64,000 nucleotides of DNA. Origin: Woeseiaceae bacterium (GTDB taxonomy: Bacteria; Pseudomonadota; Gammaproteobacteria; Steroidobacterales; Woeseiaceae). Within the stretch, counting starts at the first letter, position 1. Each line of letters opens with the position of its first letter. Below, piece after piece: positions 55,701-63,974 of this stretch. Under the pieces are notes generated by a model that ran no database searches, was not told the origin of the DNA, and was given only the letters and a program-made list of their open reading frames with translations. The stretch spans positions 1 to 64,000 of the forward strand of contig JAJFKU010000064.1 in NCBI GenBank assembly GCA_021773035.1, read 5' to 3'. Both the position numbers and the translations under genes were made by a program.

Positions 55701-55886
55701 GGAGGTTTCTGCGAGATATTGACGGTAGCTCTGTGCAGCACGCTCCAGGCTGTCTTCCAGATAGACGTCCTGAAGATCCGCGTCCACAGCATTCAGCTCA
55801 CCGAGTGTTCCGGATTTGACCGCCGACGTCGTGCAGGCGCTCGTCAGAGCGCCAATTATCACCACTACCAGCGCGTTCCTGATCAT
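52767..55886 (-). CDS. Large TPR lipoprotein of the envelope operon
   Basis: 1039 residues. The signal peptide ends in LTSAC, a clear lipobox. The mature protein is built from many tetratricopeptide-like helical pairs in the TolA-binding/BamD style, such as NDKVLYQMSRAYDEIGQPDE and EFYFDKLRYDDAASMYRSFI. The family resembles large TPR proteins in Glt-type clusters. Its start codon overlaps the stop of the preceding gene by 4 nt. It probably lines the periplasmic side of the outer membrane and organises the complex. Confidence 0.82.
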   Translation of the reverse strand: MIRNALVVVIIGALTSACTTSAVKSGTLGELNAVDADLQDVYLEDSLERAAQSYRQYLAETSQSKRTPEAMRRLADLQIEQAYGVMGSGEIREMASPEIATRRTFADVEPTAVSTTESSESDKEFERRALGRDEMFVPATDGEPTMVTVDGEEIPAGPREAIATYKQILERYPNYERNDKVLYQMSRAYDEIGQPDEAMEVMNQFVSEYPHSKYADEVQFRRGEYYFVRRKYRDAEVAYNSVIHMGDNFSYYELSLYKMGWTLYKQQFYDEALDRFIALLDYQKSIGYDFEQHDEQNEEHRVTDTFRVISLSFSNLGGPEVVGEYFSEKGHRSYDDKIYSNLGEFYFDKLRYDDAASMYRSFIDLNPYHQRSPYFSMRVVEIFDEANFPLLVVEAKKDFATRYTLSSEYWNRHDVDSAPEVAGFLKANLADLAGHYHALYQDDALVDEKGQHFDEAHRWYRQLLGSFPSDEETPQVNYQLADLLLENEDFGDAAHEYELTAYEYGDHDQASAAGYAAVFAYRQALARATGSLQRDVKEQTVESSLRFADTFVAHEQAPTVLGAAADDLYEMKDFIRAIDSASKLIKRYPETDPDLRRGAWAVVAHSSIDITEYQQAELAYANVLDLTPENDESRPAVIDGLAASIYKQAEQANLLEDYRAAADHFLRIKDLAPTSTIRTGAEYDAAAALMKLKDWNMAAGVLEEFRTAHPDHQLHNDATKQLAHIYREDGQLARSAAEHERISVEANDVELSREALLTAGELYDEADAMADAVRVYEQYVNDYPRPIDYAMETQKRLSEIYKERADYQRYNRILNAMVEFDREAGVDRTDRSRYLAGGAALVLAEQKYQQFAAIELVQPFEASLARKQSKMDESLAVLEDLVSYEVSDITAAATYMTAETYREFSRSLMESERPAGLSVAEMSDYELVIEEEAWPFEEQAIAVHEANFELLAAGVYNPWIQKSLDELAILMPGRYAKNESSHGFLESIDVFAYRMPVAPDLGVGGKGVEGEGVAGAEDPQLENKELTRIAAVTGIVSSN

Positions 55887-57757
55887 GGCGACTCCAGATT
55901 TGCCTGAGCCTGGGTTGCCCGGTCGTAACTGTCGGCCAGCGCGAATCGTGCCTTGTCGCCATAATTTTCGAGATGGTCACGACGTGCGACAAGTTGCTCT
56001 ATTGCCAGCACTTCAAGCAGGCGTCCCTGACGTGCCATAAGCTGATCGATCTTCTCAACCGCTTTTTCGACGTCGGCCCGCAGTCGCCGCATCGGCTTGT
56101 CGTATCCGACGTAGCTATGCGTTGCCGCCTGTCGATTGCGAACGTACTCATCATATTCAGCCTGAACCATCGCCATAGCCTCGTCGAGGCTGCGTACGTT
56201 GCGGTCGAACTCGGTGAATCGCGCGTGATACTCCGTGTGCAAGGTATAGGTCAGTATCCCTTTCAGTCTTTTCACGCGCAGCAGAGTTTCCTGATACGTG
56301 CCGGTATCCCGAAAGGCATTAGTCTCAACCCTTTCGATGCGCGCGAGTAGCAGTTGTTCCTCTGGCGTCGCCAGAATCTCCGGACGCGGCATTGTCAGAA
56401 GGTCGTCACGACGCTTTAAGAGCATTTTGTGTTGTTCCACTCGCAGGCGCATTCTTGAGTCGAGCTTTCTGAATTGCTCGTCGACGTCAGGCAGCAATGG
56501 TTCGTAGTGACCCTCCCGGATATCGACCATTTCATCGAAGGCGTCGAAGCCGCCCTCCCAGGTCACGAGCTTGCGTCGCAGATCGGCAAGGTCGAGGTAA
56601 TTTTGCAATCCCGTCTGGAAGTCGTGGGATGCGAGCAAGTCCATCAGATAATAGGTTTCCGGTGTTTCCGGAAGTGCTCTAAGACGTATTACCCAATCTT
56701 TATTCTGGCGAATCTCTTCGCGGACGAGCGCCTCGAGAAACTTCCCTGCCCGGATACCTTCGATTGATGAGTTGAGTTTCTTGATCTCACTGCCAAACGA
56801 ATTGAGCGCACGACCGTAGTGAACGGCCGCGCGACCGTGGATATCGAGTTTGCCGTATGCGTAGGGCAAAGCCAGCAACGCTTCCTGAGTTGCGCTATCT
56901 GTAACCTCCCGCTCCGCGAGAATACTCCACGGGACAACGGCACGTTCGTAGTCGTTGATTGACATGCTGGCCCAGCCGGAACTCAACAATGCCTGGTTCG
57001 AGAAAGGACCATCGAGGCGGACTCGATTCAATGGCAACAGTGCGTTCTCGAACTCACCATCCTCGAGAAGAATGGTTCCGAGCACCAGGTTGGCCTTGTC
57101 ACGAATGGCCAATTCACTCTCATCTTTTGCCGTGATCTGGCCGGCGATATCCAGTTGCAGGAGAGCCGCGCTGCGTTGCCCGTTCTGCAAGTAAGCGATG
57201 CCCAGGTTGTACGCGGCAAAGCCGCCGAATTCATCAGATCTCTGCAGTTTTTTCAGCACCTCGACAGATTCGAGCTGCTTTCCCTGCGCCAGGTAAACGT
57301 TGGCGCGGAGAAATTCGATATCGTCGCGAATCGCGTACGGTATTTCGCCCTCAACTCGGTCCAGCGCCAGAAGCGCATCGTCCATTTGCTGTTTTTGAAA
57401 ATGAATTCTTGCCAGGCGATAGGCCGCGTCGTTACGAATCGTCTCGTGCACGGCGCCTTCGAGAACGGCCCTTATGGCCCGGCCAGCCCGGTGGTGCATC
57501 CGGTATCGCAGTTCAAAGTCGCCGAGTGAAAATTCAGCATCGTCGATATGACTGTAGAGCGCATCGAGTTCGGGCTCATCAATCTGATCATGCTGGCGGA
57601 CCTCGGTATCGAGGCGCTCCAGTGCCTCGAAGTACTGGCCCTGATACGCGTAGTAAAGCGCCTCGCCATAATAGAGGTCGTTCAGCTCCTGCGCGTGAGA
57701 CGGGGCCGTCCCGAGCAGGAACAGTAGACCAATCGCTGGTATCGGTGCCCTCAGCAC
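55883..57757 (-). CDS. Periplasmic TPR/coiled-coil protein of the envelope operon
   Basis: 624 residues, GTG start, with signal peptide (AIGLLFLLGTAPSHAQ). The N-terminal half has TPR-like units (QGQYFEALERLDTEVRQHDQ; LGIAYLQNGQRSAALLQLD). The C-terminal half (about 400-620) is charged and helical, with coiled-coil character (FDRNVRSLDEAMAMVQAEYD). No cysteine follows the signal, so it should be soluble in the periplasm. It abuts its neighbours (2-nt gap upstream, 4-nt overlap downstream). A structural partner of the TPR lipoproteins is the natural inference. Confidence 0.78.
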   Translation of the reverse strand: MLRAPIPAIGLLFLLGTAPSHAQELNDLYYGEALYYAYQGQYFEALERLDTEVRQHDQIDEPELDALYSHIDDAEFSLGDFELRYRMHHRAGRAIRAVLEGAVHETIRNDAAYRLARIHFQKQQMDDALLALDRVEGEIPYAIRDDIEFLRANVYLAQGKQLESVEVLKKLQRSDEFGGFAAYNLGIAYLQNGQRSAALLQLDIAGQITAKDESELAIRDKANLVLGTILLEDGEFENALLPLNRVRLDGPFSNQALLSSGWASMSINDYERAVVPWSILAEREVTDSATQEALLALPYAYGKLDIHGRAAVHYGRALNSFGSEIKKLNSSIEGIRAGKFLEALVREEIRQNKDWVIRLRALPETPETYYLMDLLASHDFQTGLQNYLDLADLRRKLVTWEGGFDAFDEMVDIREGHYEPLLPDVDEQFRKLDSRMRLRVEQHKMLLKRRDDLLTMPRPEILATPEEQLLLARIERVETNAFRDTGTYQETLLRVKRLKGILTYTLHTEYHARFTEFDRNVRSLDEAMAMVQAEYDEYVRNRQAATHSYVGYDKPMRRLRADVEKAVEKIDQLMARQGRLLEVLAIEQLVARRDHLENYGDKARFALADSYDRATQAQANLESP

Positions 57758-57759
57758 GT

Positions 57760-58287
57760 TTACCAGTCTCCGACCTGAATTCTGTCAGATCCAAATCCTG
57801 GCCCGGCCAGGATTATGCCCATAGCTTTTGGCTTCACACCCTTGGTGAGCGAGAAGCTGCCGGATTCTGTGAAGTCACTGCCATTCTTGAGCTTGCCGAT
57901 CATAGTGACGTGCAGCTTGTGCTCGCCGGTCGTCAGATTGCCCGTATATATCTTCTGTACGCCGCCGTGTTGCAGCGCATCAAGTTCCTTGAAGCTGTAT
58001 ATGTGGTGCGTAGCCAGCTCGCCGTTAATTTCGATTTGCACGGCATCGAGGCGAAAATCTTCGTCCTCGGCAATCGACACAAACAGTGATACCTCGGTAT
58101 GGGAAGGAAACAACAAGCGCTCTTCCAGCGTATTAAGCTCGGAGGCAATATTCAGCACATCCGACTTTATCTCCTGCACCTGGCCGTCCAGGCTACGCAT
58201 GTTGTCGCTGGTCAAATCGTCGGCAGTAACCAGCGACGGGCTGCCCACGATCAAAATCAACGCGAGTTTACGCATCTGAATTGACAT
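57760..58287 (-). CDS. Small exported protein, first gene of the envelope operon
   Basis: 175 residues, ATG with AAGGA about 9 nt upstream. A signal peptide (LALILIVGSPSLVTAD) is followed by a short helical heptad region (about 30-57, DNMRSLDGQVQEIKSDVLNI) and a beta-rich domain with GELATHHIYSF, GEHKLHVTMIG and a C-terminal SFSLTKGVKPKAMGI. The family is unknown to me. Being first in the operon with a structured leader of about 490 nt before it, its expression sets that of the rest. Confidence 0.72.
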   Translation of the reverse strand: MSIQMRKLALILIVGSPSLVTADDLTSDNMRSLDGQVQEIKSDVLNIASELNTLEERLLFPSHTEVSLFVSIAEDEDFRLDAVQIEINGELATHHIYSFKELDALQHGGVQKIYTGNLTTGEHKLHVTMIGKLKNGSDFTESGSFSLTKGVKPKAMGIILAGPGFGSDRIQVGDW

Positions 58288-58324
58288 CGTTCACATCCTT
58301 ATGGCTTTACATAATCCATTAGCT

Positions 58325-58408
58325 GCGAGAAGCAGCGCATAACGAGCCCACCACTTCTCGCGGCAGGCACCAGTTTCAGGGATGTTCCCGTGCAGGTCTG
58401 TGACCTGC
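58325..58408 (-). promoter_or_regulatory. Structured leader of the envelope operon
   Basis: Upstream of the first operon gene, GCGAGAAG (58325-58332) pairs with CTTCTCGC (58354-58361). GCAGGTC (58392-58398) pairs with GACCTGC (58402-58408) around a 3-nt loop. The gene-free stretch 58288-58781 contains these hairpins and the 3' copy-A repeat. I found no coding gene or known riboswitch motif in it. Confidence 0.45.
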
Positions 58409-58690
58409 TGCTCAGATTCGCCGGCATTGGGATGTGCCCGGTTTCACGATTCCCGGTGCCTACCTGCTAGAAGCGCTAACTGTGAATGCACAGCACATTG
58501 CCGCATTGCTGGGAATCGCCAATCCTTCCGATTAGATTGCCTTGGTTCTCGTGCTGTCGGCCAAGGAATTAGCCCCCTTGGGGTCAATAGGTGTCCGTCG
58601 GGCCATCTTTTTGGTCCATTGATGTGACCGGTCAACACTCTGAAATATGGTGGTCAGGGGTGGAATGGACGCAAGCGCCTGTCGTCGCTG

Positions 58691-58840
58691 CGTTGCTCGA
58701 TTTGCAGCACCGTGCAGGACTGTGCGCAACTCATTCGCGCAAAACTCACGCACGAATTCTCTCACCACTGGATACAGCCGATTATCGAAACATCGCTGCG
58801 GAGAAATTGACGACGAGTATGCGGCCATTACCCAATTCGG
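58691..58840 (+). repeat. Degenerate direct repeat, copy A
   Basis: The first 64 nt (58691-58754) align without gaps to 62835-62898 at about 77% identity by hand count, both starting CGTTGCTC and ending ACTCACGCACG. After an insertion of about 40 nt a second matching block starts near 58817 (AGTATG then CAATTCG). Reversed, both copies can encode a similar peptide (VREFCANELRTVLHGAAN versus VREYCVDQIRKILHCTSN), so they may be remnants of a coding element. It overlaps the 3' end of the beta-lactamase-fold gene. Confidence 0.55.
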
Positions 58841-60236
58841 CCTGACAAGTGATGCAACCTGAACTGGCGAAAGTACACCGCATGTCGACAACGCCTATAC
58901 TCGTGACTATCTTCAGTGCGTAACCGCTACTGCCCCGGACCAACAAAGACGGCCAGCCCAACTTCAATTCCTTACCTAGCGAGTGGCGCACCAGATACTC
59001 GCTTAGGGCGCCCAAGTTATCCGAAAATCTACATGTCACTGAACTTCCGTCACAGATAAGCGCTCCTGATATTTCGTCACCATCGAAGGACCCGGTGTAG
59101 TCGTGATGGCCACCGAGTATTGCCGGCGATTGATTCTCAAGAACGATATTCGCCAACGCAAATCCGGTTCTCTCTATCGAAGCGGTCCATGCAGCATTGG
59201 ACAGAAATGCAATGCTGAGACCGATCTCCGGATACAAAACAAGTGCTGAACGGGCTCCCTGGGTGACACCCGCATGGTGGTACACGGTTCGACCAGACAG
59301 GTCCTTGCCAACGCGCCAGCCGAAAGCAACTTCGTAAAAATACCTCCCTGTCTTTTCGCCATTGCGCAACGTGATGGGCCGAAATAGTAGTTCGCGCGTT
59401 TCCTCGTCGATTTGCGGGCTGTTCAACACCGCGTCTCCAAAATAGGCGAGATCAGTGGCGCTGGCCACAAAGCCCGTACCGAAGGGATTGTAGGATCGGT
59501 CCATTGGATTCAGCATTTTGGGACCATCAGAATCTACTGAATATAGATTTGATCGTAAAGAGTCTCGCGACTGGAATTCTTCAAGCACGGGTGAATTCCG
59601 CTCGGCAAATTCTTTGACAAATGCGCTCGATGATTCGCGAATTGGCTCGCCGGAAATAGCCTCGTAGAGTGCGCTTAGAATCGTGTAACCGTGCGACGAA
59701 TACGAATAGGAGTCGCCCGGTATGCTGATCAGCGGACGATCTCCAACAGACTCCAGAGCTTCGATCGCCGTATCGTAGTGAGTCATTCCTCTCAGACCGT
59801 CCCGAGCCTGGTAGTGGGGCAAGCCCGACGTATGCGCCAGCAACTGCAATGTGGTGAGGCTCCGATACTGCTCGGGCAGACCGCCGAGATAGTCGCCAAT
59901 TGGCGCTCCCGGATCAAGCTCTCCCCTTTGCACCATCAGTGCAAGCATCGTGGCGCCTATCACCTTCGAGACACTGGCAAGACGAAACCGATGTTCGGGG
60001 AGTGCCTCGACCTGGTTTCGTATATCGACTTTCCCAACGGTGGAACGCGCCAACACCTGTCCATTCCGTACAATTGCGACCGACAATGCTGGCACCTGAG
60101 TTATTTCCCGTAGCTTGGAAAGCATCACTTCGATGCTATCGAACGAATTGTCATTCGCGTCGGCGCCAACACATAGTCGTGTAAGGCCAATCAACGCTAT
60201 CAGAGCAAAGCGACCACGCCGGAAACGTATTCTCAT
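58782..60236 (-). CDS. Exported serine beta-lactamase-fold hydrolase
   Basis: 484 residues from the ATG at 60236, which gives a compact basic-hydrophobic signal (FRRGRFALIALIGLTRL); the frame opens upstream at 60302. Class C/esterase-like motifs are present: LASVSK with Ser88 and Lys91, HTSGLP, YSSHGY (Tyr179) and VYHHAGVTQGAR as the third box. Such proteins are esterases or peptidases more often than antibiotic-resistance enzymes. The C-terminal 100 residues form an extra beta domain. Its last codons overlap repeat copy A, suggesting that the tail was remodelled. It is next to a membrane-bound winged-helix regulator gene with the same orientation. Confidence 0.87.
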   Translation of the reverse strand: MRIRFRRGRFALIALIGLTRLCVGADANDNSFDSIEVMLSKLREITQVPALSVAIVRNGQVLARSTVGKVDIRNQVEALPEHRFRLASVSKVIGATMLALMVQRGELDPGAPIGDYLGGLPEQYRSLTTLQLLAHTSGLPHYQARDGLRGMTHYDTAIEALESVGDRPLISIPGDSYSYSSHGYTILSALYEAISGEPIRESSSAFVKEFAERNSPVLEEFQSRDSLRSNLYSVDSDGPKMLNPMDRSYNPFGTGFVASATDLAYFGDAVLNSPQIDEETRELLFRPITLRNGEKTGRYFYEVAFGWRVGKDLSGRTVYHHAGVTQGARSALVLYPEIGLSIAFLSNAAWTASIERTGFALANIVLENQSPAILGGHHDYTGSFDGDEISGALICDGSSVTCRFSDNLGALSEYLVRHSLGKELKLGWPSLLVRGSSGYALKIVTSIGVVDMRCTFASSGCITCQAELGNGRILVVNFSAAMFR

Positions 60237-60353
60237 GAAGAGCACTCTTGTGTTTGTAAATGGCAGACATGAAACACCGCCACTGTGGCGGCAGCCAGTC
60301 ATGTTTGGTCAAGAGCGGTTAAGTGATAGCAGGAAGGGCAAAAAGAGTGAACA

Positions 60354-61205
60354 TCAATCCGGGTCACTGGCAAGATTGCGCAGTCTTGCCCAGGTAGGAT
60401 GGTCGTCGTTATTCAAGGGTGTGGCGGTGAGAGGCAGAGCACCAGACTCGAGGATTCGTTCAACCGCTGCCGTTTGTGCCGTCAACAATCTGGCCATCTC
60501 AGCAGCATCGTCCATCGCAACCAGATCGCTTCTGAGAGTGCTCGCTGTTTTCGGCTCGAGTAATTGCATGCGAACCATAGGTTGGCCATCGCTTTCGAAA
60601 AACGTCCATATCGATATCAGTGCGGCTCTTGTTTGTCGCGCCTGATAAGTAAGCGATTGCTCCGGCTCTCTCTTGGCAGCAACGAATATGATCTTGTCGC
60701 TCGATGAAAGCTCGATCATCCACATTTGCTCCCACTTGGCACCCTCACCGAGAGTAAATTCCGTTGCAGAATCGGGCCAAAAAACAACTCGGCTGTTCGG
60801 TGGCGGATCGTACGGTTGCCGCGCCTGCCAGACGTAAATAGCTATAACTGACAGTGCGGCCACCAGCCCGAATGCAACCAAAATTCGTCGGCCAGGAATT
60901 ACGTTCTTATACGCCTGCCCTCCGTCATGTACAACAAGCCTATAGCCCTGCCCACGTACCGACTGAACAAAACAATCCTCAATACGGGCCTCCTCCAACG
61001 CTTTTCGCAATAGAAATATGCGTTGTTTGAGTGTGTCGGGGGACACGGTAACGTTGCCCCAGACTTCGTCCGTCAGCACGGCAATTGAGACGACCTCGTT
61101 CTTATGCTCAAGGAGCTTCGCAAACAGTGTAAATGTCAGAGGTTGTAGCTCCACCACGTCGGAGCCGATAACTATTTTGTGGTGGATGGGATCTAGGGAA
61201 ATCAA
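60354..61205 (-). CDS. Membrane-anchored winged-helix regulator (CadC/ToxR-like layout)
   Basis: 283 residues with a TTG start (no in-frame ATG nearby). Residues 10-92 are an OmpR-type winged helix (VLTDEVWGNVTVSPDTLKQR, then VRGQGYRL). One transmembrane helix (106-126) leads to a periplasmic domain of about 155 residues without a known motif. This is the layout of one-component membrane regulators that sense envelope signals. It lies 117 nt upstream of the beta-lactamase-fold gene and diverges from the YD-like protein gene, both plausible targets. Confidence 0.87.
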   Translation of the reverse strand: MISLDPIHHKIVIGSDVVELQPLTFTLFAKLLEHKNEVVSIAVLTDEVWGNVTVSPDTLKQRIFLLRKALEEARIEDCFVQSVRGQGYRLVVHDGGQAYKNVIPGRRILVAFGLVAALSVIAIYVWQARQPYDPPPNSRVVFWPDSATEFTLGEGAKWEQMWMIELSSSDKIIFVAAKREPEQSLTYQARQTRAALISIWTFFESDGQPMVRMQLLEPKTASTLRSDLVAMDDAAEMARLLTAQTAAVERILESGALPLTATPLNNDDHPTWARLRNLASDPD

Positions 61206-61303
61206 GGGCTGGCCTTTACCTTTGTTTACTAATCTTGATTGGATGCGACTAACGATTGTCCATAGGGTGTGGCGGCGAATGTTACTTCTATTAGGATGAA
61301 CCC

Positions 61304-62659
61304 ATGCGTTGCAAAGACCGTATTGCCTTACTCCTGTTTACTATCGTAGCTCCGGCATATGGAAGTCAATTCGATGTACCGCCTATCGCCGCCGTCCAGG
61401 TAGCATACTTTACACACATGACTTTTCGAGAAACACCTTTTGCTGATCTTCGCGGCATCTATCCAATAACTGAAGAACATTCCAAAGATCGTAACCATTA
61501 CAGGTTTTCGTACGATGCCAGTGGCAGGCCGGTCGAAGTGTCATTCCGGCTGGGCGACGATATACGAAATCTCAACGTATCCAGCAATGCACTTAATTTC
61601 GCACCCGTCATCCGCATAAAGTACGAAGAAGGAATGGAAGTGCGAACGTTTTTTGATCGCTTCATGAACCCGATACTGGGGAATGGTGCCTTCCGCGAAG
61701 TGTACGAAGTCGATGAGAATGGCAATCGCAGATCTTTGAGATTCTATGACGTCGAGGACGCGCAAATCGAGTCAGACTGGGGCATACATACCTATGAATG
61801 GTCCGTGGACAGACGTGGCACGGTCACCGAAACCCGGTCTGATAGCCACGGCGAGCCTGTATCTATTCGACCGCACTTTCCGTTCTACTGCGTTAAGCTC
61901 CACTATGATCAACAGGGACTGCTCGCCTTGATGGAAAACTATGGCACGACGTGCGAAGAATTGACCTTGAACAACATGCATGCCGCGCAAGACAAGCTTC
62001 AATACAATGCCAGCGGCGGCTTCTACGCCTGGAATGTTTATGATGCAGAAGAGAAACGATCAGTCGGCAATGGTCCTATGGTTGCCCGTGGCATCATGGA
62101 ACGAGATGACCTGGGCCATACAACCCGGGAATATTTCGAGGGCGTCGATGGTGAAATGATGACTAGCGCACACGGCTGGACTAACACTTACGCCAGCTTC
62201 GATGAACACGGTAACATGATCGAGCGATTCAACCACGACGCTACTGGTAAGCGAACAAATAACCCCCTGCTCGGGTATTCCGGTTATGTCCTTACCTATA
62301 ACGAAAGCGGTAAACATCGCACAAGCCTGACGTATCAAAACGCAGACAGTAGTCCAGCCACCCACCGGGCCCGTGGTTTTCACTCCGTCAGGACTGAATA
62401 TGATGCCAGGGGCATTCGAGTTCGGTCTCGGTTTGAGGATTCGGATGGAAATCTGGTCAACCGGAAAGATTTCTGCGCGGCGGTTTTTGAGTATGCGTAT
62501 GACGACAACGATCGACTCGTCTCCATGAAGCTTTTCGACGAAGAGCTGATGCCGGCTCGTCATTGCAACAATGGATGGCATGAGATGACGTACCACTATC
62601 ACCCAAGCGGGCCCTTGTCTCATATCGTCCGGAAGCGCGACATCTCCGGCCCGACCTGA
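61304..62659 (+). CDS. Exported protein with RHS/YD-like repeats, unknown function
   Basis: 451 residues with a short signal peptide (IALLLFTIVAPAYGS). The mature chain repeats a strand-turn pattern of the YD type, such as YRFSYDASGRPVEVSF, LHYDQQGLLALME, EYDARGIRVRS and YAYDDNDRLVSMKLFDEE, about once every 35-45 residues. It contains several cysteines, consistent with an oxidising compartment. It is far too short for a toxin-delivering RHS protein and has no polymorphic tail. It diverges from the membrane-bound regulator gene across 98 bp, so it may be regulated by it. Confidence 0.72.
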   Translation: MRCKDRIALLLFTIVAPAYGSQFDVPPIAAVQVAYFTHMTFRETPFADLRGIYPITEEHSKDRNHYRFSYDASGRPVEVSFRLGDDIRNLNVSSNALNFAPVIRIKYEEGMEVRTFFDRFMNPILGNGAFREVYEVDENGNRRSLRFYDVEDAQIESDWGIHTYEWSVDRRGTVTETRSDSHGEPVSIRPHFPFYCVKLHYDQQGLLALMENYGTTCEELTLNNMHAAQDKLQYNASGGFYAWNVYDAEEKRSVGNGPMVARGIMERDDLGHTTREYFEGVDGEMMTSAHGWTNTYASFDEHGNMIERFNHDATGKRTNNPLLGYSGYVLTYNESGKHRTSLTYQNADSSPATHRARGFHSVRTEYDARGIRVRSRFEDSDGNLVNRKDFCAAVFEYAYDDNDRLVSMKLFDEELMPARHCNNGWHEMTYHYHPSGPLSHIVRKRDISGPT

Positions 62660-62666
62660 ATGGAAT

Positions 62667-62765
62667 GGTGGCGAGGGGCGGATCAGTTCGCGAAGCGAAC
62701 TAAGACGGCGAAGTCGCCCGAAGGGTGAGAGCCGGCCTCAACCGGTTCGAGTCAATCCAACCACC
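62667..62765 (+). other. Cloverleaf-like structured intergenic element
   Basis: GGTGG (62667-62671) can pair with CCACC (62761-62765), enclosing three hairpins: AGTTCG/CGAACT (62685-62701), GGCG/CGCC (62707-62718) and GAGCCGG/CCGGTTC. A GGTTCGAGTC word recalls a tRNA T-arm, but its flanks do not pair as a T-stem and no anticodon arm of proper size is present. So it is not a functional tRNA. The rest of the spacer 62660-63020 holds repeat copy B and the transaldolase leader. Confidence 0.4.
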
Positions 62766-62834
62766 GACACGCGGATTTTCAGTCGCAGGCCGAATCGCCT
62801 GAGCCCTTATTTTTCAAGCGGTTACCAGGACGTT

Positions 62835-62914
62835 CGTTGCTCAATTTGACGTACAATGCAGGATTTTGCGTATCTGATCCACGCAATACTCACGCACGGA
62901 AAGTATGACCACGG
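62835..62914 (+). repeat. Degenerate direct repeat, copy B
   Basis: Partner of copy A at 58691. The block CGTTGCTC...ACTCACGCACG is followed at once by AAGTATG and CAATTCG, without the insertion seen in A. Together the copies bracket three genes (58782-62659) in the same orientation, like the ends of a decayed insertion. Confidence 0.55.
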
Positions 62915-63020
62915 CATCACTCAATTCGCATTCCATCGGCCAGAATGAAAACGTTTATATTTCCTCCCTAAAGTGCCATTATCCCGGCCGCCCTCTCGAA
63001 AAATTAGGAAGCGAATCAGC

Positions 63021-63974
63021 ATGAACAAACTTGACCAACTACGACAAATGACAGACGTCGTTGCTGACACGGGCGATATTGAGGCCATCGCGAAATATCA
63101 GCCTCTTGATGCGACGACCAATCCTTCTCTGTTATTGAAGGCTGCACAGATGCCTCAATACGATTCATTGATCGGCGATGCCGCGAGCGACGTTCGAAGT
63201 TCTAAGGTTTCAGATGACGAACAGGTTAACGTGCTAGCGGACAACTTTGCCGTTGCTATCGGCCGTGAAATTCTCAACATCGTGCCGGGTCGGGTCTCAA
63301 CAGAGGTTGACGCGCGGCTCTCGTTTGACACCGACGCGTCGGTCGCTCGTGCCCACCGGCTGATTCGCTTTTACGAAGAGTCCGGGATAGGCCGCGATCG
63401 TATTCTTATAAAACTCGCATCGACATGGGAGGGCGTTCGTGCCGCGGACGCGCTCGAAAAAGAAGGTATCAATTGCAATCTGACGCTACTGTTCTGTGAC
63501 GTACAGGCCATCGCAGCGGCGAAAGCCGGCGCATTTTTGATCTCGCCCTTTGTTGGCCGGATTCTTGATTGGCATAAGAAATCTATGCAGCGCGATCATT
63601 TCGATGCCGAAGAAGACCCTGGTGTCCTGTCGGTCAGAAACATTTACAGAATGTTTAAGTCGAAAGGATTCTCTACAGTTGTCATGGGCGCGAGCTTCCG
63701 AAACGTCGGCGAGATTGAAGCGCTGGCAGGATGCGATCGACTCACAATTGCGCCCGAACTGTTGCAGGAGCTAGCCGGCGACAATGATTCGCTGAAGCGC
63801 GTGTTATCCGCAGATGACTCGGCTGATTTTGTGGATTGCGACTACCGTGATGAAGCCGATTTCCGCAATCAGCTAAATTCAAATGCTATGGCTACCGAGA
63901 AACTGGCTGAAGGTATTCGTGGTTTTGTTGCGGACCAGGTGAAATTGGAGAAGATCTTGATTGGACGTCTCTGA
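63021..63974 (+). CDS. tal: Transaldolase
   Basis: 317 residues from the ATG at 63021 (the frame is open upstream to 62973, but that part looks like leader). The family signatures are [11 protein letters not shown] near the start and [12 protein letters not shown], in which Lys131 is the Schiff-base lysine. Later conserved segments are [30 protein letters not shown] and the [10 protein letters not shown] block. Length and motif order match TalB-type enzymes of the non-oxidative pentose phosphate pathway, which exchange a dihydroxyacetone unit between sedoheptulose 7-phosphate and glyceraldehyde 3-phosphate. Cytoplasmic. No operon partner is visible before the window ends. Confidence 0.97.
   Translation: MNKLDQLRQMTDVVADTGDIEAIAKYQPLDATTNPSLLLKAAQMPQYDSLIGDAASDVRSSKVSDDEQVNVLADNFAVAIGREILNIVPGRVSTEVDARLSFDTDASVARAHRLIRFYEESGIGRDRILIKLASTWEGVRAADALEKEGINCNLTLLFCDVQAIAAAKAGAFLISPFVGRILDWHKKSMQRDHFDAEEDPGVLSVRNIYRMFKSKGFSTVVMGASFRNVGEIEALAGCDRLTIAPELLQELAGDNDSLKRVLSADDSADFVDCDYRDEADFRNQLNSNAMATEKLAEGIRGFVADQVKLEKILIGRL

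Noticed and set aside
61304-62659. RHS polymorphic toxin
   Set aside because: Only 451 residues, no RHS core-processing motif, no toxin tail and no adjacent immunity gene.
62740-62765. Possible tRNA 3' half (GGTTCGAGTC followed by CCACC)
   Set aside because: The T-stem does not pair, there is no proper anticodon arm and no CCA end in the right place.
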